Shown: piece by piece, positions 42,341 to 50,152 of the stretch
Layout of the letters: the number at the start of each line of letters is the position of its first letter
Numbering within the stretch: position 1 is the first letter of the stretch
Origin: JBNJGB01 sp051747385
GTDB taxonomy: Bacteria; Myxococcota_A; UBA9042; PHBI01; JACKFB01
NCBI GenBank assembly: GCA_051747385.1
Contig: JBNJGB010000011.1
Coordinates: 124,001 to 188,000 of the forward strand
Direction: 5' to 3'
Length of the DNA stretch: 64,000 bases
Position numbers and translations under genes: made by a program
The notes under the pieces: model-generated
What the model was told of the DNA's origin: nothing
What the model saw: only the letters and a program-made list of their open reading frames with translations
The model's database searches: none

Positions 42341-43714
42341 TCAGTCCCGGACGCGGAGGCCCAGGTAGTGGCCGGTCTCCGCGCGCCAGGTGCGGGCGTC
42401 GCCGCCCCGGGAGAGGTGGGCGGCGGCGTCGCGGGCGGTGCGCAGGCAGTGGTCGATGTTGCAGTGGAGGTAGAGGCCCTGCCGGCCGACGGGGACCACC
42501 CGGCCCGAGGCCGTGACCTGGTCCATGGCCTCCGCCCAGCGGGCGAGCCAGCCGCGGGTGTACAGCGGGTACACGTCGGGGACCCAGCGCTGGGCGGCCT
42601 CCAGGACGCGGACGCCGGGTGGGGCGATGCCGGCCTCGCGGAGCTGTTCGAGGATCTCCGGGGCGCGCCGGGTGAAGTCGCGCCCGCGGCCCCAGCGGCC
42701 CTCGGGGATCTCGCAGCAGACCACGGTCTCGCCCGGGCGGGCGAGGGCCTCGGAGAAGTTCCGCACCTCGCTCACGCGGCCGAACCAGTAGTGGCCCTCG
42801 GGGACGTAGTAGGTGTCGGTGGCGCCGAGGCGGTCCGTGTCGAGGGCCAGGAACACGAGGTACAGGCCGCGATGGGCCAGGTCGGCCCGCGGCGCGAGAT
42901 CCCCGAGGCGTCCGGCCATCACGACGGCGTCGGCGTCGAGGTCGTCCGGCGACAGGCCGCCTGTGCCCACCCGGGCGCCGTAGCGGAAGGTCACGCCGGC
43001 GTCCGCCGCGGACCGGCGAAGCCAGGCGAGCATGCTCGCCATCCCGCCGCGGGGATAGAGGAACGTGGCGTCGGCGCCGCGACCGGGGACGAGGGCTCGC
43101 GCGACCTGGGCGCCGGGGCGCGAGGTGGACACGCGCTTCTTGGCGACGCTGCGGCTCAGGCGGTCGGGCTCCAGGCCCCAGACCTTCTCGACGTAGGGGC
43201 GGTAGAACCCCTCGTAGGCCGCCCGTCCGACGCGCCGGAGGACGAAGGCCTCGAAGCCCTCGTCGTCGTCGCGTGGAGGGCGGGCCCGGTCGGCCTCCCA
43301 GCGGGCGAAGTCCCGGCGCCGGCCCAGGTAGCCCGCGCAGAAGGCCGCGCTGGTGCGGGCTCCCAGGCCGTGGAGGAGGCCGGGGAGCGTGAGCGGGTAG
43401 GGCACCTGCCGCCGGTTCAGCACGATGCGGCCGCGCCGTCGGCGCGGGGCGAGGCCGATCTCGTCGGCCATCTCGGCGAGGATCGGGTCGGAGGTCGCCT
43501 CGGGGTGGAGGCGGTGGGACCCCAGGTCGCAGTCCCGTCCCCGGAAGCGGAAGGGCCGCACCAGCCCGCCCGGGCCGTCGGAGGCCTCGAGGATCTCGAC
43601 CTCCCAGCCGCGCCGCCGCAGGTCCAGGGCCGCCGCGAGACCGGACACGCCGGCGCCGGCGACGACCGCCCGCCTGGCGGCACGCTCCGGGTCGACGCGG
43701 AGCGCCACGCTCAT
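42341..43714 (-). CDS. FAD-dependent amine-oxidase-like oxidoreductase
   Basis: 457 aa. N-terminal AVVAGAGVSGLAAALDLRRRGWEVEILEASDGPGG is the dinucleotide-binding fold of the amine oxidase/protoporphyrinogen oxidase/UDP-galactopyranose mutase group; LGSHRLHPEA and EKVWGLEPDRLSRSVAKKRVS are reminiscent of protoporphyrinogen-oxidase-like and carotenoid-desaturase-like members. The exact reaction is not clear. The ATG overlaps the stop of the membrane protein (ATGA), so it is the last gene of a three-gene operon with the FMN-binding protein. Confidence 0.75.
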   Translation of the reverse strand: MSVALRVDPERAARRAVVAGAGVSGLAAALDLRRRGWEVEILEASDGPGGLVRPFRFRGRDCDLGSHRLHPEATSDPILAEMADEIGLAPRRRRGRIVLNRRQVPYPLTLPGLLHGLGARTSAAFCAGYLGRRRDFARWEADRARPPRDDDEGFEAFVLRRVGRAAYEGFYRPYVEKVWGLEPDRLSRSVAKKRVSTSRPGAQVARALVPGRGADATFLYPRGGMASMLAWLRRSAADAGVTFRYGARVGTGGLSPDDLDADAVVMAGRLGDLAPRADLAHRGLYLVFLALDTDRLGATDTYYVPEGHYWFGRVSEVRNFSEALARPGETVVCCEIPEGRWGRGRDFTRRAPEILEQLREAGIAPPGVRVLEAAQRWVPDVYPLYTRGWLARWAEAMDQVTASGRVVPVGRQGLYLHCNIDHCLRTARDAAAHLSRGGDARTWRAETGHYLGLRVRD

Positions 43715-44427
43715 CGTCCGACCCGTCCGTTGCCCGCGCGTCCGAAGCCGAACCACATGGCCAGGAGCGTCCAGGCGATCATCAGCGTCCAGGTGGCCAG
43801 CATCCCGGCTCCGCTCACGGGCATCAGCCAGAGCCACCCGCCGGTCTCGTGGATGACGACCGGGGCGAAGACGTGGGCCATGGCCGTGAGGCCCGCGAGG
43901 ACGATGATCGTGCCGCTCACGGCCGCGTGGAGCCGCGTGAGCATGAACAGGTGGGCCAGGATCAGGAACACCACCGACACCGAGAAGAGGTGCTGGTGGA
44001 AGACGTCCAGGATCCACGGCCACTTCAGGTCCTCGTCCGGCGCCTCGGCGGTGGCCGCGGGCTCCACGTCCAGGGCGGGACCGCCGCCCTCGTCGGGGAG
44101 GTCCATGGCGGGGCCGCCGCTCTCCTCGGGCAGGTTCAACGCCGGGCCGCGACCCTCCTCGGGGAGGTCCACGGCCGGTCCGCCCGTATCGTCGCCCGAC
44201 GTCTCCTCCGGCCCGCCCTCCAGACTCGCCGCGCCGCCCTCGACGTAGCGCTCCGCGACGCTCGGCCGGCCGGCCTCGGCGACCAGGTCGCCGCCGATGC
44301 GATCCGCGTAGATGCGCCACGAGGTCCAGGTGCCCACCCCGATGAAGACGAGGAAGATCGTGTAGACCAGGCGGGCGGGGACGGACAGGCTCCCCAGGTG
44401 ATAGCCCTTGGAGACGAAGACCCTCAA
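43711..44427 (-). CDS. Four-helix membrane protein with GPALDLPEE repeats
   Basis: 238 aa. One N-terminal membrane helix (~20-40), an exported acidic loop (~45-130) with repeats of the form GGPAxDLPEE/DEG, then three helices. His residues at helix ends (FHQHLF, AHLF, RLH, MAHVF, VIHETG) could bind haem b or a metal. It lies 6 bp after the secreted FMN-binding gene, so it may pass electrons across the membrane to it (inference). The family was not recognised. Confidence 0.7.
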   Translation of the reverse strand: MRVFVSKGYHLGSLSVPARLVYTIFLVFIGVGTWTSWRIYADRIGGDLVAEAGRPSVAERYVEGGAASLEGGPEETSGDDTGGPAVDLPEEGRGPALNLPEESGGPAMDLPDEGGGPALDVEPAATAEAPDEDLKWPWILDVFHQHLFSVSVVFLILAHLFMLTRLHAAVSGTIIVLAGLTAMAHVFAPVVIHETGGWLWLMPVSGAGMLATWTLMIAWTLLAMWFGFGRAGNGRVGR

Positions 44428-44433
44428 CGGCGC

Positions 44434-45021
44434 CTACCGCCGCTCGGCGAGGTCGAGATCCGGCTCCAGGACCAGCGTGCGGAACACGGCCAGCGCGCGG
44501 CGGACGCCCTTGGCCATGGCCTTGCTGGAGATGGTCGCGCCCGAGATGGCCACGATGTCGGCGCCGTGTCGGACCGGATCGTCGGGGGTCTTCCCCTCGA
44601 ACTGCTTCCGGAAGCGCCCCTCGCGGATCTCGTCGCCGTGGGCCTCCCGGTAGACCATGACCTCGAGGCGCTGCGCCCGGCCCTCCGGGTCGATGAGGAC
44701 GCCGAAGGTGATGGGGCGGTGCTGTCCCATCTCGTCGTCGATGATGGCGTAGCCCTGCACCTCGTGGTTCTTCAGGCCGTAGTAGACCGTCCAGTCGGTC
44801 CGGACCGTGTAGCCCAGGTGCTTCTTGACCGAGCGCCGCTGGGCGGGCGTGAGGGAGAGCTTTTCGTAGGTCACGCGATCGCAGCGCGAGAAGAACTCCC
44901 GCAGCAGGTCCGCCTTGGTCCAGTGGACGGCCTGCGCCGAGGCCGTCCGGGGCGCGACGGCGACGGCGAGGAGGACGAGCAGGGCTGGCAGCAGGACCTT
45001 CCGGGGGCGTCGTGCGTTCAT
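44434..45021 (-). CDS. Secreted FMN-binding-domain protein
   Basis: 195 aa. A signal peptide ends near residue 30 (TASA). The C-terminal FMN-binding domain carries ISGATISSKAM, the (D/S)GAT motif in which ApbE attaches FMN covalently to Thr, as in RnfG/NqrC. FDGVLI-type text (ITFGVLIDPEGRAQRLEVMVYRE) matches the family. It would be an extracytosolic flavoprotein. The ATG at 45021 is chosen for the signal peptide; a Fur-box-like dyad lies 30 bp upstream. An ApbE fusion is encoded at 50153. Confidence 0.85.
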   Translation of the reverse strand: MNARRPRKVLLPALLVLLAVAVAPRTASAQAVHWTKADLLREFFSRCDRVTYEKLSLTPAQRRSVKKHLGYTVRTDWTVYYGLKNHEVQGYAIIDDEMGQHRPITFGVLIDPEGRAQRLEVMVYREAHGDEIREGRFRKQFEGKTPDDPVRHGADIVAISGATISSKAMAKGVRRALAVFRTLVLEPDLDLAERR

Positions 45022-45050
45022 CTCGCGCGTCCTTCCGCGTTCGGGGCACC

Positions 45051-45069
45051 GAAACTGATAATCAGTTTC
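45051..45069 (-). promoter_or_regulatory. Fur-box-like dyad upstream of the FMN-binding operon
   Basis: GAAACTGATAATCAGTTTC is a 19-bp palindrome (only the central base unmatched), with the TGATAATCA core of Fur boxes. It lies in the 116-bp gap between the porin stop and the FMN-binding start, and is strikingly AT-rich here. It predicts repression by iron. Confidence 0.65.
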
Positions 45070-45137
45070 AATAGCGAAGTCCAGTGTAGAGGTCACTCCC
45101 GTGTGACATCAAGGTCGGACCGGCCGCGATCGCAGCC

Positions 45138-46451
45138 TCAGAAGAGGTAGGCCATGGAGGCCACGTAGTTGGGCGTCGGATCCCAGCGGCCGCTGAAGAC
45201 GTGCCGCTTCACCCCGCCGGTGGATCGCGAGATGAGCTGGACCTCCTGCTTGATGGCGAAGGCCTCCACCGGCCGGTAGTTCAGGCCGAAGGTCAGCTTC
45301 TGCAGGTCGAACTCGTTGACCTCGTCCAGGTTCGTGTCCGTGTGCTCGTAGCGGACGGCGGCCGTCAGCTCCGAGTCCTGGAGGTCCTCCGGCAGGAGGC
45401 TCCACAGCCCGGGCACCTGGAAGTGGATGTTCGTCTGGGCGTAGAAGCCCTGCATGCCGGTGGGCACCGCCTGGCGCGTGTTGGCCGGGCTGCCCTCGTC
45501 GAAGCCCTCGACGAAGCCCTCGTCGATGAAGGCGCGGACGTACTCGCCCAGGAACTCCACGCGGCCGAGCCGCCAGGTGAAGTCGGCCCCCAGCATATTG
45601 ATGCGGTTGCCGACGTCGTCGTACTCGCCGGTGTAGCCGCTCGCCGCGACCTCCAGACCCAGCGTCGGGCTCACCGCGACGCGCCCGACGACGGCCTTGT
45701 CGCCGTTATTGTCCTTCAGCTTGGAGCCCACGGCGCCCTTCAGGCCGAACTCCTCGTTGATCTTCGAGTCCAGGCCGTTGATGGCGTACAGCTCGTAGCT
45801 CAGCGACGCGTCGCCGCCGAGGCCGAAGTCGCCGAGGATGCCCGCGCCGGCCTCGAACCACGTCGTCGGCGTGATGGTCGTCAGGGGCTTGGGTCGCTCG
45901 GTCAGGTCCCGGGTCGGCGCGTCGTGGCGGATGTTGAAGGCCCCGAAGGGCACCAGGATGATCCCACCGCGGAGCGTGAGCCAGTCCGTCAGCATGAAGT
46001 CCACGACGGCGAACTCCAGGAGCACCTCGCCCGTGCCCTGGACCCCGTCCTTCTTGGAGGGCGAGCCGCCGAACTCCCACTCGATCTCCGTCGAGGCGGA
46101 GATGCGCGGGCTGATCTGGCTGTGGACGAACAGGACGAAGCGGTGGGCCAGGAAGTTGGAGTCCTTGCCCTTCTCCTTGTGGAACTCGATCTCGCCGTAG
46201 CCGCCGAGGATCGTGCGGTGTGCGAGCCCCGCGACCTTCTCTGTGAGGTCGCCGAAGACGTCGGTGGCCTCGCCCTCCTGGCCCGCCTCGTCCTCCGGCA
46301 GGTCCAGGTCGGGGCCCTCCTCCGACGCGTCGCCCTCGAGGTCCAGGACGGGACCCTCGGTCTCCTCCTGCGGAGGCTCCTCCGCCAGGGCCGGCCGGAC
46401 GGTCGGGACGGTCAGCGACGTGGCGATGATCGCCGTGATGATGGCGCGCAT
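45138..46451 (-). CDS. Outer-membrane porin-like beta-barrel protein
   Basis: 437 aa. Signal peptide MRAIITAIIATSLTVPTVRPALA, an acidic N-terminal stretch with GPVLDLEGD ... GPDLDLPEDE, then alternating amphipathic strands ending in a terminal aromatic (AYLF), as in outer-membrane barrels. Text such as LTLRGGIILVPFGAFNIRHDAPTRDLTERP is typical of phosphate-selective/OprO-type porins. The ATG at 46451 gives the signal peptide. The LDLPE motif is shared with the membrane protein encoded at 43711-44427. Confidence 0.8.
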   Translation of the reverse strand: MRAIITAIIATSLTVPTVRPALAEEPPQEETEGPVLDLEGDASEEGPDLDLPEDEAGQEGEATDVFGDLTEKVAGLAHRTILGGYGEIEFHKEKGKDSNFLAHRFVLFVHSQISPRISASTEIEWEFGGSPSKKDGVQGTGEVLLEFAVVDFMLTDWLTLRGGIILVPFGAFNIRHDAPTRDLTERPKPLTTITPTTWFEAGAGILGDFGLGGDASLSYELYAINGLDSKINEEFGLKGAVGSKLKDNNGDKAVVGRVAVSPTLGLEVAASGYTGEYDDVGNRINMLGADFTWRLGRVEFLGEYVRAFIDEGFVEGFDEGSPANTRQAVPTGMQGFYAQTNIHFQVPGLWSLLPEDLQDSELTAAVRYEHTDTNLDEVNEFDLQKLTFGLNYRPVEAFAIKQEVQLISRSTGGVKRHVFSGRWDPTPNYVASMAYLF

Positions 46452-46555
46452 GGTCGATTCCCTCACCGAGAGGATGTGTGCGAAAGGCGGCCGCAGCGCG
46501 CCGGGTCGTCCCCGACCGCGCCGCAGCCTCGCCGGGTTGGGAGCCTCGCAGGCCC

Positions 46556-47635
46556 TCAGTTGCAGAGCGCGGGCACGTCGATGCCGAAGACGGTGTCGAC
46601 CATGTCGATCATCGACTGGGCGTCCACCTGGCTCGGGTCGTCCTGCTCGAGCTGGGGCTCCAGGTCGGCCACGAAGGACGTGCCGTGGTCGGCGTCGTAC
46701 TTCTCCAGGTAGGGGCGCAGGATGCGGAAGAACATCCGCCCCTCGATGAGCTTGATGGCCGGCGCGTCGCCCGCCAGCAGGCCCACGAACTCGCGGGCGA
46801 AGGAGATGGCGAACACCTCCAGCATCATGCGGTCGACGTCCTCGACGAGGGCCTCCAGCTCGGCCGGCCACTCCTCGAGCGCGTCCGCGTTGCCGTCCTT
46901 CCCGGCGTCCGTGAGCGCCGCGTCCAGGAGGTTCCGGCCCTCGATGAGCTTGTCGTAGATGTCCTGCGTGTAGGTCGTCCCGCAGTTGTCGTCGCGGGCG
47001 GCGGTGGTGGCGGCCAGGCCCTCCGCCTCGGTGCCGTCGAAGCTCGTGCCGAACTGGCCGAAGCCCTCGTCCCAGTTCTTCCGCGCGCCGATCACCAGCT
47101 CGTGGTGGACGTAGAGGTAGGAGAAGTGCAGCAGGGCCTTGTCGACCACCTGCCCGTACCAGCCGATTCCGTGCGCGGCGTCCGTGCCGGTCGACGGATC
47201 CACGGCGCTGCCGGCCTCGATGGCCTCGCAGATGCTGGCGTGGATCTCCTCGCCGATGGGGGCGCCCTCGTTGTAGGCGTGGTCGTCGGCGCGGGTCTCG
47301 ACCTTGTGGGCGAGCGAGGCGGTCTCGACGTAGTTGCTGGCGATCTTCGTCGCGTCGGACGGGCTGCCCGCCTCGGGGTTCCAGGCGTCGCAGGAGCCGC
47401 CGAAGTCCTCCGCCGCGAAGTCGTCGCTCTTGCGGATGGACTGGATGGTCTCGTACGCGCCCACCCTGAGGAGCTGACTCTGGAGGTTCGACTGGTCGAA
47501 GGGCTCGTACTCGTCGGTGGTCGGCGTCGGCTCTCCGTGGCCGTTTCCGTCGTCGGAGCCGTCGTCGGAGTCGCAGCCGGTGAAGGCGAACAGGGCGGCC
47601 GCTCCGAAGGCGGCGAGGATCGTGAGCTTGCGCAT
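46556..47635 (-). CDS. Imelysin/DUF4856-like lipoprotein
   Basis: 359 aa. Lipobox FTGCDSD near residue 20. The text VHHELVIGARKNWDEGFGQFG resembles the KxWDEAFGYFG signature shared by DUF4856 and imelysin-type iron-regulated proteins, and the rest is mostly helical. Such lipoproteins are often encoded next to iron or haem uptake genes and are Fur-regulated. No protease activity is implied. It lies between the porin gene and the cupredoxin-like gene, likely one operon. Confidence 0.7.
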   Translation of the reverse strand: MRKLTILAAFGAAALFAFTGCDSDDGSDDGNGHGEPTPTTDEYEPFDQSNLQSQLLRVGAYETIQSIRKSDDFAAEDFGGSCDAWNPEAGSPSDATKIASNYVETASLAHKVETRADDHAYNEGAPIGEEIHASICEAIEAGSAVDPSTGTDAAHGIGWYGQVVDKALLHFSYLYVHHELVIGARKNWDEGFGQFGTSFDGTEAEGLAATTAARDDNCGTTYTQDIYDKLIEGRNLLDAALTDAGKDGNADALEEWPAELEALVEDVDRMMLEVFAISFAREFVGLLAGDAPAIKLIEGRMFFRILRPYLEKYDADHGTSFVADLEPQLEQDDPSQVDAQSMIDMVDTVFGIDVPALCN

Positions 47636-47670
47636 CGTGGTTCCCTCTCTTCTCTACGGGGGCTTGGGGG

Positions 47671-48369
47671 CTACTGGCAGGTGTGCGTCGACTCGACGAG
47701 GCACTGCTCGCCCTCGACGCAGTGGGAGTCGTCGAAGCACTCGAACTCCCGGTGGGCCGGGGTTCCCCGGCAGATCTCGGCGGCGGGCGAGCCCTGGAGG
47801 CAGACCTTCCGCTCCTCCAGGTCGCAGCACTGGCCGGTGGGGCAGTCGAGGTTCTTGGAGCAGCAGACGCCCGCGCACGCGTCCGACCCAGGCTCCTCGA
47901 CGCAGATGACGCCGGTCCGGACGTCCTTGTCGATGCCGACGAAGGTGACGGTTCCGTAGTACGGGTCCACCACCTTGCGGCCGGGATCGCCCTGGTTCGT
48001 GTCGAAGTACTCGTACACGCCGGGCTCGTCGAAGGTGTGGCGCCACCAGACGTAGGCCTCCCCGTCCACCTCGTCGGACTGGTACGGCGGCACCAGGCTC
48101 GGCGAGAAGAGCTCCACGGGCTCGCCGAGGCTCGTGACGTTCGTGGGGATGTCGGGGGAGAAGTTCCGCCACTCCACCGTCTGGCCGGTCCGGATGCTCA
48201 TGCAGGTGGGGCTGAACTCCCCCTCCTCGGTGATCTGGACGATGCGGCCGCCGGGGCTGGCCGTGGACGACGGCTGGACCACGGGCCTGTCGACCTCGGT
48301 GGCGCATCCGGCGGACGACAGGGCGATCAGCGCGGCGAGCGCCGCGGGGGTCCATCGCGTGGCGATCAT
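47671..48369 (-). CDS. Cupredoxin-like lipoprotein with Cys-rich tail
   Basis: 232 aa. Lipobox SAGCATE near residue 20. Residues ~40-150 have a cupredoxin-type beta-sandwich pattern (GQTVEWRNFSPDIPTNVTS ... YVWWRHTFDEPGVYEYFDTNQGDPGRKVV ... GTVTFVG), but the usual Cys of the copper site (C between strands 7 and 8) seems absent (YEYFDTN). The last 75 residues hold a Cys-rich knot (CSKNLDCPTGQCCDLEERKVC). The stop overlaps the next minus-strand gene's frame: ATGA with the GT-C gene. Confidence 0.7.
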   Translation of the reverse strand: MIATRWTPAALAALIALSSAGCATEVDRPVVQPSSTASPGGRIVQITEEGEFSPTCMSIRTGQTVEWRNFSPDIPTNVTSLGEPVELFSPSLVPPYQSDEVDGEAYVWWRHTFDEPGVYEYFDTNQGDPGRKVVDPYYGTVTFVGIDKDVRTGVICVEEPGSDACAGVCCSKNLDCPTGQCCDLEERKVCLQGSPAAEICRGTPAHREFECFDDSHCVEGEQCLVESTHTCQ

Positions 48370-49991
48370 GGCGAGTCCTCCCGGGTGGTCGGGGGCGTCC
48401 CCGCCACCCGCTCCGGGGCGGGGGTGAGAGCGCCGAAGGACCGTGCTCCCGTTGGGCTACCGGCGATTTCCGGCGCCTCGGCCTGCCGCGCCCGCTGCGC
48501 CATGCCTTCTGGCATGGCTCGGGACGCGGCACCGGCGCTTCGCGCCTGGCCGATCCACTCGGAAATCCCTCGGAGACCCGCGGTCCGCACGGTCCTTCGG
48601 CGCTCCAGGCGGTAGAGGGTGACGGCGTGGCGCGGACCGTCGACGAGGCGGCTCCGCGTGAAGGTGTGCAGCGGGCGCAGGCGATGGGCGACGGGGTCCA
48701 GGTCGCCGGCGCGCGAGGTCACGAGGACCGTGTCGGGCCGTCCGCCCTCCGTGGCCTCGGCCTCCAGGAGGTGGGCGGCGCTCCGGACCCGCGTGCTCCG
48801 CCAGGCCCCGGCGTAGTGGCGCCAGAGCCCCGTGTCGTCGCCGGCATAGAGCTGGAGGCTCTCGGGCGCGTACCGGGCCGTCGCCCACTCCAGCGCCTGC
48901 AGGGGCGCCGGGAGCACCCGCGCCTGGGTCCAGGCCCGCGGCGCGGCGACGGCGACCGTGGCGACGACGGCGGCGGCGACGCCCGCCTGCGCGAATCGGG
49001 TCCGGGCGGCCAGGGCGGCCAGGCCGGGCCCCGCCAGCAGCACGAGCACCGGCATCAGCGGCAGGACGTGGCGCGGCTTGTCCGGGTTCTGGCCCACGAG
49101 GAGCCAGGCGACGTACGGGGCGGCGATCAGGGCCAGGGTCCAGGCGTCCCGGTCGCGCCGGCGCGCCACGAGGCCCGCGGCCAGCGCCACGCCGGCGGCC
49201 GGCCCGAGGGCCCACGCGCCAAGGTTCCATGCGAACCCGCCCAGCCGTCCGTCCGTCGGCTCGGACAGGGCGGTCCCGCCCCACTCGGTGAAATGGCCGG
49301 CGGTGAACTGCACGCCTAGCTCCCACAGGGCGCCCACTCCCCCCGCCAGCGCGGAGAGCGGAACGAGCCAGGCGAGGACGCCGCCGAGGGCGGCGAGGAT
49401 CGTGCTCGGGGCCTGGCGGCCCGTGCTCCGGAACAGGAGGGCGACGCCGATGGCCGCGTACAGCGGCGCGAGGGACGGCCGGATGCCCAGGGCCAGGCCC
49501 AGCCCGGCGGCGACCCACATCGGTCGTGTGCCGCCCAGCAGGCCGCAGAGGGCGAGGGTGGCCGCGTGGGTGCCCATGGCGTCGCTCATGGGGGTGAGAT
49601 CGGCGAGCCACAGGCCCGGGACCACGGCGTAGAGCAGGGCGCCGGCCCAAGCCGCCGCGCGGCCCGCTCGCCGTGAGAGGACGTGAAAGATCGCCGCCGC
49701 GGCCAGCGCCGACAGCAGCACCCCCGGCAGCGCCAGGGCGGCGGCGTGGGGTACCCCGACGAGGCGGAACAGGAACGCCACGGCGAGGTACACCGGGTAG
49801 CCCGGGAAGTGCGGGCGGTGCGCGGCGAGGTCGAAGCCCTCGAGGGCCATCGCGAAGTTCACCGCGTCGTGGTCCGGCAGGGCGGCCGGCAGCAGGGGAA
49901 GCCGCGACGCCAGGACGACGCACGCCACGGCCAGCGCGCCCCATCGGGCGGCGGTGTGGTCGGCGTGTGGCTCGGAAGTCGTCGGCGTCAC
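48366..49991 (-). CDS. GT-C-type membrane glycosyltransferase
   Basis: 541 aa with 9-11 membrane helices in the first ~370 residues. The first exported loop carries PDHDAVNFAMALEGFDLAAHRPHFPGYPVY, the acidic (D/E-x-D-like) motif of the PMT/ArnT/GT39-like family, which moves sugars from polyprenyl carriers. The start is GTG. The C-terminal tail is cytoplasmic-looking and Pro/Ala-rich. First gene of the minus-strand set that runs to the porin, and divergent from the ApbE gene with a Fur-box-like dyad between. Its role in an iron-linked cluster is unclear. Confidence 0.75.
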   Translation of the reverse strand: MTPTTSEPHADHTAARWGALAVACVVLASRLPLLPAALPDHDAVNFAMALEGFDLAAHRPHFPGYPVYLAVAFLFRLVGVPHAAALALPGVLLSALAAAAIFHVLSRRAGRAAAWAGALLYAVVPGLWLADLTPMSDAMGTHAATLALCGLLGGTRPMWVAAGLGLALGIRPSLAPLYAAIGVALLFRSTGRQAPSTILAALGGVLAWLVPLSALAGGVGALWELGVQFTAGHFTEWGGTALSEPTDGRLGGFAWNLGAWALGPAAGVALAAGLVARRRDRDAWTLALIAAPYVAWLLVGQNPDKPRHVLPLMPVLVLLAGPGLAALAARTRFAQAGVAAAVVATVAVAAPRAWTQARVLPAPLQALEWATARYAPESLQLYAGDDTGLWRHYAGAWRSTRVRSAAHLLEAEATEGGRPDTVLVTSRAGDLDPVAHRLRPLHTFTRSRLVDGPRHAVTLYRLERRRTVRTAGLRGISEWIGQARSAGAASRAMPEGMAQRARQAEAPEIAGSPTGARSFGALTPAPERVAGTPPTTREDSP

Positions 49992-50013
49992 TGCGGTTCA
50001 TCTCTTGTGGACA

Positions 50014-50030
50014 TTGATATTCATTATCAA
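50014..50030. promoter_or_regulatory. Fur-box-like dyad in the divergent GT-C/apbE region
   Basis: TTGATATTCATTATCAA is 17 bp, symmetrical except at three positions, and close to the Fur consensus GATAATGATwATCATTATC. It lies 23 bp upstream of the GTG at 49991 and ~120 bp upstream of the ApbE ATG, so it could control both directions. Together with the dyad at 45051, it suggests an iron regulon. Confidence 0.6.
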
Positions 50031-50152
50031 CAAGCGAGCCCCAGTTTGCGGAACGGGCGATTCGTGTCAAGCGGAATGTGGAGCGGGGGTTCGTCCGCTA
50101 TGCTCTCCGGCCGCGGAGCAGCCTCGTGGAATCGGTGGAAGGGAGGTCGACG

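Noticed and set aside
42114..42368. Small Arg/Pro-rich ORF over the putative small RNA
   Set aside because: It starts inside the sigma-54 promoter, has no ribosome binding site, runs through the terminator hairpin and has random-like composition.
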